DNA of 14,156 nucleotides, taken from assembly GCA_002348425.1 (NCBI GenBank), contig DEBE01000049.1, positions 1 to 14,156 of the forward strand, read 5' to 3'. Within the stretch, counting starts at the first letter, position 1, and each line of letters begins with the position of its first letter. The stretch is from Alphaproteobacteria bacterium UBA2964. GTDB lineage: Bacteria > Pseudomonadota > Alphaproteobacteria > MPNO01 > UBA2964. The notes beneath the pieces were generated by a model. The model was given only the letters and a program-made list of their open reading frames with translations, had not been told where the DNA came from and searched no databases. A program made the position numbers and the translations under genes. Below are positions 6,603-13,271 of the stretch, piece after piece.

Positions 6603-7817
6603 ATGCCTGATACTGGATGCAGCATCGATATTATCCGAGAAGAATTGAAAGAAAAAGCTCGTTCTATGGTACCTACTCTGCGTGGACGGGCAGCAGAAGC
6701 TGAGACTAATAGACGGTTACCGGACATTACTCATAGAGAGTTTTTAGAAGCGGGTTTTTATAAAATGTTTCAGCCCCTCCGGTACGGCGGATATGAATTG
6801 AGTTGGGACAGTATTTTGGATATTGCTGCTGAGTTGGGCCGGGGCTGCGGGTCGAGTTGTTGGGTATTTACCAACCTAACTGGTCAGTCGTGGATCAATG
6901 GAATGAAATGTGAGCAGGCGCAAGACGATGTTTGGGCCGACAATCCGGATGCAGTTATTGCCTCATCGTTTCCAGGAAAAGATGCCACCGTTAAGACCGT
7001 TGAAGGTGGTTGGGTAGCGAACGGAACATGGGGTTTTTCCAGCGGGATTGATTTTGCTGACTGGAGTAACGTTCAACTTTTCGTGCCCCAAGACAATGCC
7101 ACCCCTCAACATCAATTTGCCTTGGTGCCAAAAACTGATTTCTTTTCTTTCGTTGATGACTGGAACCCTTGCGGTCTTGCTGCAACTGGCAGTCGTTCGT
7201 TCGTTTTAAAAGAGGTATTTATTCCCAAACACAGAGCAATTTCAGCTGCAGAGGTTCAGGGTGGAGCAACGCCGGGAAGCAAGGTTAACCCAAACCCCCT
7301 ATACAAACTTCCCTTATTTGCGCTTGGAACTAAACAATTTTCCTCGACCGCCGTGGGCATTGCGCTCGGGGCACTGGATGTAATGTGGACTGATTTATCA
7401 ATCCGAAAATCTGTGGCAGGGGTGAAACTCAGTGATCAGGGAACAGTACAAGCACGTGTCGCTGAGGCAAGTACCGAAATAGATGCAGCCAAGGCACTCT
7501 TATCAAGCGACTTTAAAGAAGGTATGCAAGTAGCCGCAGGCGACAAACCGCCTACGCAGGACCAACGCGCTCGTTGGCGTAGAAATAATGCATATGCCGG
7601 TAAATTATGTGTACAGGCTGTTGAACGTTTATTTCCTCTCGCTGGCGGTCGAGGTTTGGTGTTCGATAGTATATTTCAAAGGGCTGTTAGAGACGTGCAT
7701 GCAGCCACTTCTCAAAATAGTATGGCTTGGGATGTCGCGGCGATGATGTATGCACAGCAAAGGTTCGGAGCTGTAGTTTCGGACCCTCGATATTTTCCTG
7801 ATGTCAAAAAGGGTTAA
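6603..7817 (+). CDS. group D flavin-dependent monooxygenase, oxygenase component, copy 2
   Basis: A 404-residue second member of the same family as the gene upstream. The N-terminal domain reads KARSMVPTLRGRAAEAETNR, then LPDITHREFLEAGF and QPLRYGG. RGCGSSCW (80-87) and DDWNPCGLAATGS (185-197) align with the same blocks in copy 1. The C-terminal helix holds AVRDVHAATSQNSMAWDVAA, the usual Arg-x-x-Asp-x-His pattern of HsaA-like oxygenases. The QPxRYGG form and overall length place it closer to the steroid and phenol hydroxylases than copy 1. The copies match over their whole length but are too diverged for a recent duplication, so different substrates or a mixed oligomer are possible. The ATG at 6603 is preferred over a TTG two codons earlier; the ribosome site is weak. 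It is 36 bases ahead of a VOC gene and probably co-transcribed with it. Confidence 0.88.
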   Translation: MPDTGCSIDIIREELKEKARSMVPTLRGRAAEAETNRRLPDITHREFLEAGFYKMFQPLRYGGYELSWDSILDIAAELGRGCGSSCWVFTNLTGQSWINGMKCEQAQDDVWADNPDAVIASSFPGKDATVKTVEGGWVANGTWGFSSGIDFADWSNVQLFVPQDNATPQHQFALVPKTDFFSFVDDWNPCGLAATGSRSFVLKEVFIPKHRAISAAEVQGGATPGSKVNPNPLYKLPLFALGTKQFSSTAVGIALGALDVMWTDLSIRKSVAGVKLSDQGTVQARVAEASTEIDAAKALLSSDFKEGMQVAAGDKPPTQDQRARWRRNNAYAGKLCVQAVERLFPLAGGRGLVFDSIFQRAVRDVHAATSQNSMAWDVAAMMYAQQRFGAVVSDPRYFPDVKKG

Positions 7818-7853
7818 ATAACGATAATTTACTTTTTTAATAAGGAGATTGTT

Positions 7854-8333
7854 ATGGCAAAATTGAGACACATCGCAATGTCAGTTGATGACCCAGAAAA
7901 AACAGCTGATTTTTATTGTGAGGCTTTTGATATGGAAAGGGTTGGGAAAACAGACTCTCCGCTAGCCAAGGGTTGTTACGTATCAGATGGGGTTATCACG
8001 GTTGCTCTCTTAAAATATAAAACTGATCATTGGGCCGGTTACGTCGAAGGTGAAGACGAACGAGGTAAGGATTACGTCGGTCTTCATCATATAGGTTTTT
8101 GGGTGGATGATGCAGAAGAGGCTGACAAAAAAATAGAAAAAGCTGGTGGAAAATACTTTATGGGACGACCCGATAAGAAGGCTCCAACAACCTTCTACGA
8201 GATTAAATACCGTGATCCTAACGGGGTGATATTTGATGTAACACATTTAGGTTGGGGAGGAGCCACTAAGGATGTTGTTCCTGCTGCAGGAACACCAGAG
8301 CCTCCGTCTCGAGGTCATCCAAAGGATAATTGA
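7854..8333 (+). CDS. VOC-superfamily protein co-transcribed with flavin oxygenase copy 2
   Basis: A 159-residue VOC protein started by a clear AAGGAG (7842-7847) six bases before the ATG. Candidate metal ligands are His6 (LRHIAMSV), His79 (GLHHIGFWVDD) and Asp128 (DPNGVIFDVTH). The position that is usually glutamate at the end of the last strand is thus aspartate, and the second-strand ligand position (ITVALL) has no acidic or amide side chain. I recall the DPNG-FD-GWGG ending from other bacterial VOC proteins, so the change seems to be a subfamily trait. A proline- and lysine-rich tail of about 20 residues follows the fold. It is little like the first VOC protein of the window (2821-3258). 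Tight linkage to the oxygenase suggests it acts on the hydroxylated product, as an isomerase or ring-opening enzyme; this is inference. Its stop codon directly abuts the stop of the convergent ABC-F gene. Confidence 0.85.
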   Translation: MAKLRHIAMSVDDPEKTADFYCEAFDMERVGKTDSPLAKGCYVSDGVITVALLKYKTDHWAGYVEGEDERGKDYVGLHHIGFWVDDAEEADKKIEKAGGKYFMGRPDKKAPTTFYEIKYRDPNGVIFDVTHLGWGGATKDVVPAAGTPEPPSRGHPKDN

Positions 8334-10229
8334 TTACGATTTGGAAATTTTTGCCTCGGCTTTTTCAAGACTGTCTTGTATTTTTATCCAAGATTCCTCA
8401 GCCTCTGCAAGGGATTTAGTGGCATAAGCGGCCTTGATCTGTAATGATTTGATTTTGTCACTTTCTTCTTGTTCGTAAAGGTCTGGATTGGCAAGAGCTT
8501 TTTGTAATTCCTTTACTTCTGATGTTAGTTGCATGACGGCATTTTCAGCAAGATGCAGCTGTTTTTTTAAGGGCGCCAATTTATTTCTTTGTTCCGCTGC
8601 AAGCCGCCGCCGTTCTTTTTTCTCGGTCTTAGGTTTATTTTGTTGTTCTGTTTTTTCTACTTTTTTATCCCCTCCCTTTGTTAGTAAGGTTCGGTATTCG
8701 TTTAGGTCCCCGTCATAGGGCAACACCGTTCCTTGATTGACCAACCAAAGCCTATCCGCGGTGAGTTCAAGAACGTGCGGGTCGTGGCTGACGATAACGA
8801 CAGCGCCTTCAAAGGAATTGATAGCCTGAATAAGAGCTTCGCGCGCAATAATATCAAGGTGGTTTGTAGGTTCATCAAGTAAGAGAATATGGGGATTATC
8901 GCAACACATCATGGCGAACAATAATCTCGCTTTTTCTCCACCAGATAGGTTTTTAATTTTTGTGTCTGCTCTTTCTTGAGAAAATCCAAATCGCCCAAGG
9001 TGCGCCCGCAGCTTTACTTCAAGGTCCTTGGGGCACTTGTGCGAAATTTCAATTAGTGGTGTGGCTTCAAAATTAAGTTCCTCAGTTTGATGCTGAGCAA
9101 AATAACCCACACGAATTTTTTTTGAATGGTTAAAATGTCCGGATATCGCCTCTAGGCGTCCTGCTAGGAATTTTATAAGGGTTGATTTACCGTTGCCGTT
9201 AGCCCCAATTAAGGCAATTCGGTCCTCCATGTCCAAACGAAACGAAACCTCTTTGAGTACAGCCTTACCATCGTATCCAATAGAGGCATTGTCTACACTA
9301 TAAAGTGGAGGTGGCAGGGGTTTTGGACTTGGAAAGTCGAAAGCAATCAGGTCATGATCATGCTGTTTCGGCAGAGGTTGCATTTTTTCCAAAAGTTTTA
9401 AGCGGGATTGTGCTTGTCTGGCCTTGGTAGCCTTGTACCGGAAGCGATCAATAAATTTTTGTATGTGGGCGCGCTGGGCTTCTTGTCTTTGTCGTTCAGC
9501 CTCTACCCTGTGTATTCGAGCACGAAAATTAGTTTCAAATTGATCATAGCCACCGGAGTAAAGTTTCAACTTCGCATTATCCAAGTGCAAGATCTGATCT
9601 ACAACACGGTTTAACAAACCACGGTCATGGCTCACAACAAGAATTGTTCCCTCATACCGCCGTAAATATTCTTCGAGCCACAGACTGGCCTCAAGGTCAA
9701 GGTGATTGGAGGGTTCGTCAAGGAGTAATAAATCAGGCTTTGTGAATAGCAGACCAGCAAGAGCAACGCGCATCCGCCAACCCCCAGAGAATTCTTTACA
9801 CGGACGCTGTATTTCCGATTCCGAAAATCCAAGACCAGAAAGAATTCGCGCCGCTTTTGAATGCGCACGATGTGCCTCTTTCTCATACAATCGAGAATGA
9901 ATTTCTGCTATGCGATTTGGGTCGGTGGCGGTCTTAGACTCCTTTTCCAACCTAGTAAGCTCTTTGTCGGCGCTCATTACGGTGTCAATAAGATTTAGCG
10001 AACTTTCTGGAACTTCTTGTTCAGTAATACCAATTTGCCAACGATGGGGAAAATTAATTGTGCCTGTATCTGGAGTTAGACTTCCTTTTATCAAATTGAG
10101 AAGTGTTGTTTTACCTGCGCCATTGCGGCCCACAAACCCGACTCGTTGTCCTTCATTAATAGCCACTTCAGAGTTTTCAAAAAGTATCCGGGGCCCTATC
10201 CGGTATGTAAGCCGTTCAATACGCAACAT
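8334..10229 (-). CDS. ABC-F family ATPase, YheS/Uup-like, ribosome-associated
   Basis: A 631-residue soluble protein with two fused ABC cassettes and no membrane segment, as in the ABC-F translation factors that act at the ribosomal E site. Cassette 1 has Walker A GRNGAGKT (34-41), signature FSGGW (147-151) and Walker B with DEPSNHLD (171-178). Cassette 2 has Walker A GANGNGKS (342-349), signature LSGGE (428-432) and DEPTNHLD (452-459). The inter-cassette linker (about 230-300) is basic and helical and carries KATKARQAQSR, a hallmark of the P-site tRNA interaction motif. A charged tail (about 505-631) ends in a likely coiled coil. Length and architecture match E. coli YheS best; Uup is similar. 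It is probably housekeeping, not a resistance determinant, and unrelated to the catabolic genes. No clear Shine-Dalgarno precedes the ATG; it lies 49 bases after a small gene. Confidence 0.95.
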   Translation of the reverse strand: MLRIERLTYRIGPRILFENSEVAINEGQRVGFVGRNGAGKTTLLNLIKGSLTPDTGTINFPHRWQIGITEQEVPESSLNLIDTVMSADKELTRLEKESKTATDPNRIAEIHSRLYEKEAHRAHSKAARILSGLGFSESEIQRPCKEFSGGWRMRVALAGLLFTKPDLLLLDEPSNHLDLEASLWLEEYLRRYEGTILVVSHDRGLLNRVVDQILHLDNAKLKLYSGGYDQFETNFRARIHRVEAERQRQEAQRAHIQKFIDRFRYKATKARQAQSRLKLLEKMQPLPKQHDHDLIAFDFPSPKPLPPPLYSVDNASIGYDGKAVLKEVSFRLDMEDRIALIGANGNGKSTLIKFLAGRLEAISGHFNHSKKIRVGYFAQHQTEELNFEATPLIEISHKCPKDLEVKLRAHLGRFGFSQERADTKIKNLSGGEKARLLFAMMCCDNPHILLLDEPTNHLDIIAREALIQAINSFEGAVVIVSHDPHVLELTADRLWLVNQGTVLPYDGDLNEYRTLLTKGGDKKVEKTEQQNKPKTEKKERRRLAAEQRNKLAPLKKQLHLAENAVMQLTSEVKELQKALANPDLYEQEESDKIKSLQIKAAYATKSLAEAEESWIKIQDSLEKAEAKISKS

Positions 10230-10278
10230 TTTTTATAAAAGTCAGTCCGTCAAAAAGAGTCGAAGTTTTGTAAATGGT

Positions 10279-10527
10279 TTATTTTTCGGGCGGTAGAATT
10301 TCGACGGTACAAACCTCTTCAATCAGATGTCCGCGGCCAATATCATTGAGATGCATTCGTTTTTGTTCGTTTGAAAGAACTTTACCTAAACCGTGATTCA
10401 TCATTAGGACTATGGATCTATCTCCCATGTCCAGCCAGTAGCTTCTTCTGACCAATTTACCATCGGCATCTCTTGCAAATGGGTTATCCGGTTCTGCACC
10501 CATGTCTGGTTCGTAGAACTTAGCCAT
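10279..10527 (-). CDS. unrecognised 82-residue protein upstream of ABC-F gene
   Basis: A small soluble protein with no signal peptide, membrane segment or cysteine pair; I do not recognise the family. It has an acidic start (KFYEPDMGAEPDNPFARDADG), a central WLDMGDRSIVLMMNHGLGK stretch and an HLxDIGRGHLIEEVCTVEIL end that reads like the strand-rich core of a small domain. The start is the ATG at 10527, four bases after AAGGA; a TTG at 10539 would add four residues but overlaps that ribosome site. A sigma-70-like promoter lies about 45 bases upstream. It precedes the ABC-F gene by 49 bases on the same strand and is likely co-transcribed with it. Coding is supported by the ribosome site, composition and the absence of a better frame. 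Confidence 0.65.
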   Translation of the reverse strand: MAKFYEPDMGAEPDNPFARDADGKLVRRSYWLDMGDRSIVLMMNHGLGKVLSNEQKRMHLNDIGRGHLIEEVCTVEILPPEK

Positions 10528-10571
10528 AATTTCCTTCAATAAATTACAAGAGACATTAAATTGCCCAGCTT

Positions 10572-10601
10572 TTTATAAATTCGCAAGTGTTCTGTTTCCA
10601 A
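10572..10601 (-). promoter_or_regulatory. possible sigma-70 promoter for the 82-residue gene and ABC-F
   Basis: On the minus strand TTGGAA (10601-10596) and TATAAA (10577-10572) are separated by 18 bases and end 44 bases before the ATG at 10527. Both hexamers match consensus at four or five of six positions. It lies in the 128-base gap shared with the divergent oxaloacetate decarboxylase gene. Confidence 0.38.
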
Positions 10602-10655
10602 GCTGACTAATATTACGCTAAATTCTGAAAAAAATAACTTCTAAGGGTTTGAGGT

Positions 10656-11537
10656 ATGGATTGTGTAGATAGACGGGAACGTTTTCGAGCTGTAATAGAA
10701 GGAAATGAGTGCGTATACCCTGGTTCTGTATTTGATCCAATTTCAGCGAGAATAGCTGAGGAACTAGGGTTTGAAGTAGGAATGTTTGCTGGATCTGTTG
10801 CCTCTCTGACGGTTTTGGGTGCACCGGACCTAGTTCTTCTAACCCTTTCCGAGTTTGCCAATCAGGCACATCGTATTTGTCGTGCATGTAATTTACCACT
10901 TTTAGTTGATGCAGATCATGGATATGGAAATGCTCTCAATGTTCGGCGAACAGTTGAAGAGCTTGAGACCGCAGGAGTGGCAGCTTTGACTATAGAAGAT
11001 ACGGAATTACCGCAAGGGTATGGAGCTCCTGAGCCTCAAAGCTTAATTTCCCTAGAGGAGGGTGTTGGAAAGATGCGGGCGGCTATCGATGGACGTCAAG
11101 ACCCAACCCTCGTCATAGCCGGTCGCACAAGTGCAATGGGTATAACTGGTCCAGATGACACTGTCGCCCGAATTAAGGCGTACGAAAATGTGGGAGTTGA
11201 TGCGATTTTCCTTTCCGGTGTGTCAACCAGTGAACAGCTTGAAATAGTATCTAATGCTATAAGTATTCCGATTTTTTTGGGTGGTGCCGCCTCAGCTTTA
11301 GGAAATATTAATACCCTGAGTGCTTCGGGTGTAAGAATTTGTCTTCAGGGGCATCAAGCATTTCAAGCGTCTGTCAACGCAACATATTCGACGCTTAAAG
11401 CTCTTCGTGAAGGAACTAATCCTTCTGAGATTAAATCTCTTGCACCTAAAACTATGTTAGATCGTTTATCGCGGAATAACGATCACAAGAGGTGGATGCA
11501 GACTTGGCTTGGTGGCAAAATGTCTGAACGAGATTAA
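10656..11537 (+). CDS. oxaloacetate decarboxylase, isocitrate lyase/PEP mutase superfamily (PA4872 type)
   Basis: A 293-residue alpha/beta barrel enzyme resembling Pseudomonas aeruginosa PA4872 from end to end. That enzyme decarboxylates oxaloacetate to pyruvate using Mg2+ and no biotin. Shared blocks include SVFDPISARIAEELGFE (about 24-40), GSVASLTVLGAPD (46-58), VDADHGYGNALNV (84-96, metal- and substrate-binding Asp85, Asp87 and His88), TIEDT (112-116), GRTSA (156-160) and QGHQAF with His233, which corresponds to the histidine that marks this subgroup. The catalytic cysteine loop of isocitrate and methylisocitrate lyases (KKCGH) is absent, which argues against a lyase. AAGGG eight bases upstream supports the ATG. 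It is single, divergent from the ABC-F pair and convergent with the aldehyde dehydrogenase. It could supply the last step in an aromatic-acid route that yields oxaloacetate, or work in general anaplerosis. Confidence 0.87.
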   Translation: MDCVDRRERFRAVIEGNECVYPGSVFDPISARIAEELGFEVGMFAGSVASLTVLGAPDLVLLTLSEFANQAHRICRACNLPLLVDADHGYGNALNVRRTVEELETAGVAALTIEDTELPQGYGAPEPQSLISLEEGVGKMRAAIDGRQDPTLVIAGRTSAMGITGPDDTVARIKAYENVGVDAIFLSGVSTSEQLEIVSNAISIPIFLGGAASALGNINTLSASGVRICLQGHQAFQASVNATYSTLKALREGTNPSEIKSLAPKTMLDRLSRNNDHKRWMQTWLGGKMSERD

Positions 11538-11553
11538 TTTTCTTTAATTAAAT

Positions 11554-13035
11554 TTATAATTTGACACAGATGTTGCTAGTTTCTGTGTAAAATTCCAAGG
11601 AATAAATTCCTCCTTCTCGTCCTATACCTGACTGTTTGGAACCCCCAAATGGCGTTCTTAAATCTCGAAGAAACCAGCTATTAATCCAGCAAATACCTAC
11701 CTCCATTTGAGGTGCAACCCGATGAGCACGAGCCAAATCTTCGGTCCAAATACAGCAGGCGAGGCCGTAAGGGGTATTATTGGCCATTCCAATTACTTCA
11801 TCTTCATTATCGAAGGGTGAAATATGACAGCAAGGGCCAAAAATCTCTTCTTTCACTACAACCGAGTTTTCGTCTAGTCCTGTCCAGATAGTAGGTTCAA
11901 TCCAGGCCCCATCATTCAATTCCTCCATTTCTGGAATTTTGCCGCCGGTGATAACCTTTGCACCTTCACTTTCAGCGATTTTGTAATATTTGAGAACTTT
12001 TTGCTGATGTTCCTTACTAATGAGGGGTCCAAGCGATGTTTCTTCATTCTCTGGGTGGCCACAAACAAGACTTTCGGCTCCCTCTTTTAATAAATTAACA
12101 AATTCATCAAAAATGGGTCTTTCTACGTAAACTCTCTCGGTTCCCAAGCAGACCTGTCCGCAATTTGCAAAGGCTGAACGCATCGTGCCCTCAATGGCTT
12201 TATCCATATTGCAGTCCGCGAAAATAATCGCAGGATTTTTTCCTCCAAGTTCAAAGGAAACATCCCTTACACCTACAGCAGCATTTTTTAGAATTATCTC
12301 GCCGGTACGAGTTTCGCCCGTGAAGGTAATGGCGTCTACATCTGGGTGTTTGGTCAAAATCTCACCAGTTGACCCTGGACCGGTTCCTTGTACGACATTA
12401 TAAACCCCATTTGGTAAACCAACTTCATTCATGACCTCTCCTAAAAGGGCGGCGGTGGAAGGGGTTTCCTCTGAGGGCTTTACAACCACGGTATTGCCGC
12501 ATGCGAGAGCTGGGCCGGCTTTCCATGTCATCAATAATAAAGGTAAATTCCAGGGGCAAATTATACCGATTACCCCCTTTGGTTTACTGACGGTATAATT
12601 TAGAGCGCCTGTCCCATCAGGTGTTGGCATTCTAAAACATTCATTATGATGGTTGCGCATAATGTCTGCGAAAATTTCAAAATTAGCCGCTCCTCTTGGG
12701 ATATCCAAATGGGACGCGAGGCTTACTGGTTTTCCAGTGTCAGCTACTTCTGCCTCTAAAAAATCGTCAAAACGGTTCTGAATTCCACCAACAATTGCTG
12801 TTACCAATTTAAGTCTTTCAGCAAGAGGCATAGTTCCCCAAGGTCCATTAAGGGCATCTTTTGCTGCTTTCACCGCGGCATCCACATCGGCCTTGCTCGC
12901 TTCATTGACTACTGAAATTATTGAGCCATCTACAGGGCTAATATTTGTAAAAGAATTACCGGAGCGTCCGGTGCAGTACTCACCATTAATGAAATTCATT
13001 GTCTTATGATTGTTAGACAAATCAGGTGTTGCCAC
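11554..13035 (-). CDS. aldehyde dehydrogenase, 2-hydroxymuconate-semialdehyde dehydrogenase-like
   Basis: A full-length 493-residue NAD(P)-dependent aldehyde dehydrogenase. Asn163 (CPWNLP), Lys186 (VVKPSEETP), the cofactor block FTGETRTG (238-245), the general base Glu262 (FELGGKNP) and the nucleophile Cys296 (NCGQVCLGTE) are all present. The segment IPRGAANFEIFADI and the ending RDLRTPFGGSKQSGIGREGG plus EFYTETSNICVKL are typical of the XylG/DmpC and aminomuconate-semialdehyde branch. The start is GTG at 13035, supported by GGAGAAG at spacing near 4-7; the alternative ATG 12 codons in lacks a comparable site. It is the third gene of the UbiD operon, 47 bases after the 62-residue gene. In meta-cleavage pathways this enzyme oxidises the ring-opened semialdehyde to the dicarboxylate. 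Here the true substrate could differ, for example an aromatic or short-chain aldehyde. Confidence 0.9.
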   Translation of the reverse strand: MATPDLSNNHKTMNFINGEYCTGRSGNSFTNISPVDGSIISVVNEASKADVDAAVKAAKDALNGPWGTMPLAERLKLVTAIVGGIQNRFDDFLEAEVADTGKPVSLASHLDIPRGAANFEIFADIMRNHHNECFRMPTPDGTGALNYTVSKPKGVIGIICPWNLPLLLMTWKAGPALACGNTVVVKPSEETPSTAALLGEVMNEVGLPNGVYNVVQGTGPGSTGEILTKHPDVDAITFTGETRTGEIILKNAAVGVRDVSFELGGKNPAIIFADCNMDKAIEGTMRSAFANCGQVCLGTERVYVERPIFDEFVNLLKEGAESLVCGHPENEETSLGPLISKEHQQKVLKYYKIAESEGAKVITGGKIPEMEELNDGAWIEPTIWTGLDENSVVVKEEIFGPCCHISPFDNEDEVIGMANNTPYGLACCIWTEDLARAHRVAPQMEVGICWINSWFLRDLRTPFGGSKQSGIGREGGIYSLEFYTETSNICVKL

Positions 13036-13082
13036 TTTACTTCTCCATTTGAATAAAAATTGAAAAGGTCACATTTGTGTCT

Positions 13083-13271
13083 CTATTTTTGTTTTATTTT
13101 AATAAAATACCTACCGGCGTCATCACGTTTTAATATTTCAGCAGCTCGTAATTCCCCCCATGCACGTAAAAATTCCTGCCATGGTATGTCCATGTGCTGA
13201 TCGACGATATCGTGGAACTGCTCCGCGTTGACTTCCAAAGAGTTTTTTATTTTTTTTGCTAGGGGACTCAT
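13083..13271 (-). CDS. 62-residue protein translationally coupled to UbiD decarboxylase
   Basis: A small, mainly helical, charged protein: SPLAKKIKNSLEVNAEQF, then HDIVDQHMDIPWQEFLRAW and RAAEILKRDDAGRYFIKIKQ at the C-terminus, with no signal peptide and no cysteines. Its ATG overlaps the UbiD stop by four bases (ATGA), and a strong GGAGG (13279-13283 on the plus strand) stands seven bases upstream within the UbiD gene. Both point to real, coupled translation at a level matched to the decarboxylase. Some UbiD-type decarboxylases carry a small extra subunit (for example VdcD/ShdD in vanillate and hydroxybenzoate decarboxylases, which I recall as a short Zn-ribbon-like chain). This one lacks cysteines and does not look like them, so a different accessory or stabilising subunit is the most economical guess. 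I do not recognise the family. Confidence 0.75.
   Translation of the reverse strand: MSPLAKKIKNSLEVNAEQFHDIVDQHMDIPWQEFLRAWGELRAAEILKRDDAGRYFIKIKQK

Noticed and set aside
5293..7817. True acyl-CoA dehydrogenase function (beta-oxidation) for the two flavoproteins
   Set aside because: The ARS-x-VP-x-LR N-terminus and the DDW-x6-TGS block match the two-component hydroxylase branch, and no beta-oxidation partner genes are near.
8334..10229. Antibiotic-resistance ABC-F
   Set aside because: Length, linker motif and charged C-terminal tail match the housekeeping YheS/Uup type; no resistance context is present.
10613..10899. Two overlapping minus-strand frames opposite the oxaloacetate decarboxylase start
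   Set aside because: Both are antisense to a strongly supported enzyme and neither resembles a protein family.
10656..11537. Methylisocitrate or isocitrate lyase
   Set aside because: The KKCGH catalytic loop is missing and the whole-length pattern, including the GH near residue 233, follows PA4872-type oxaloacetate decarboxylase.
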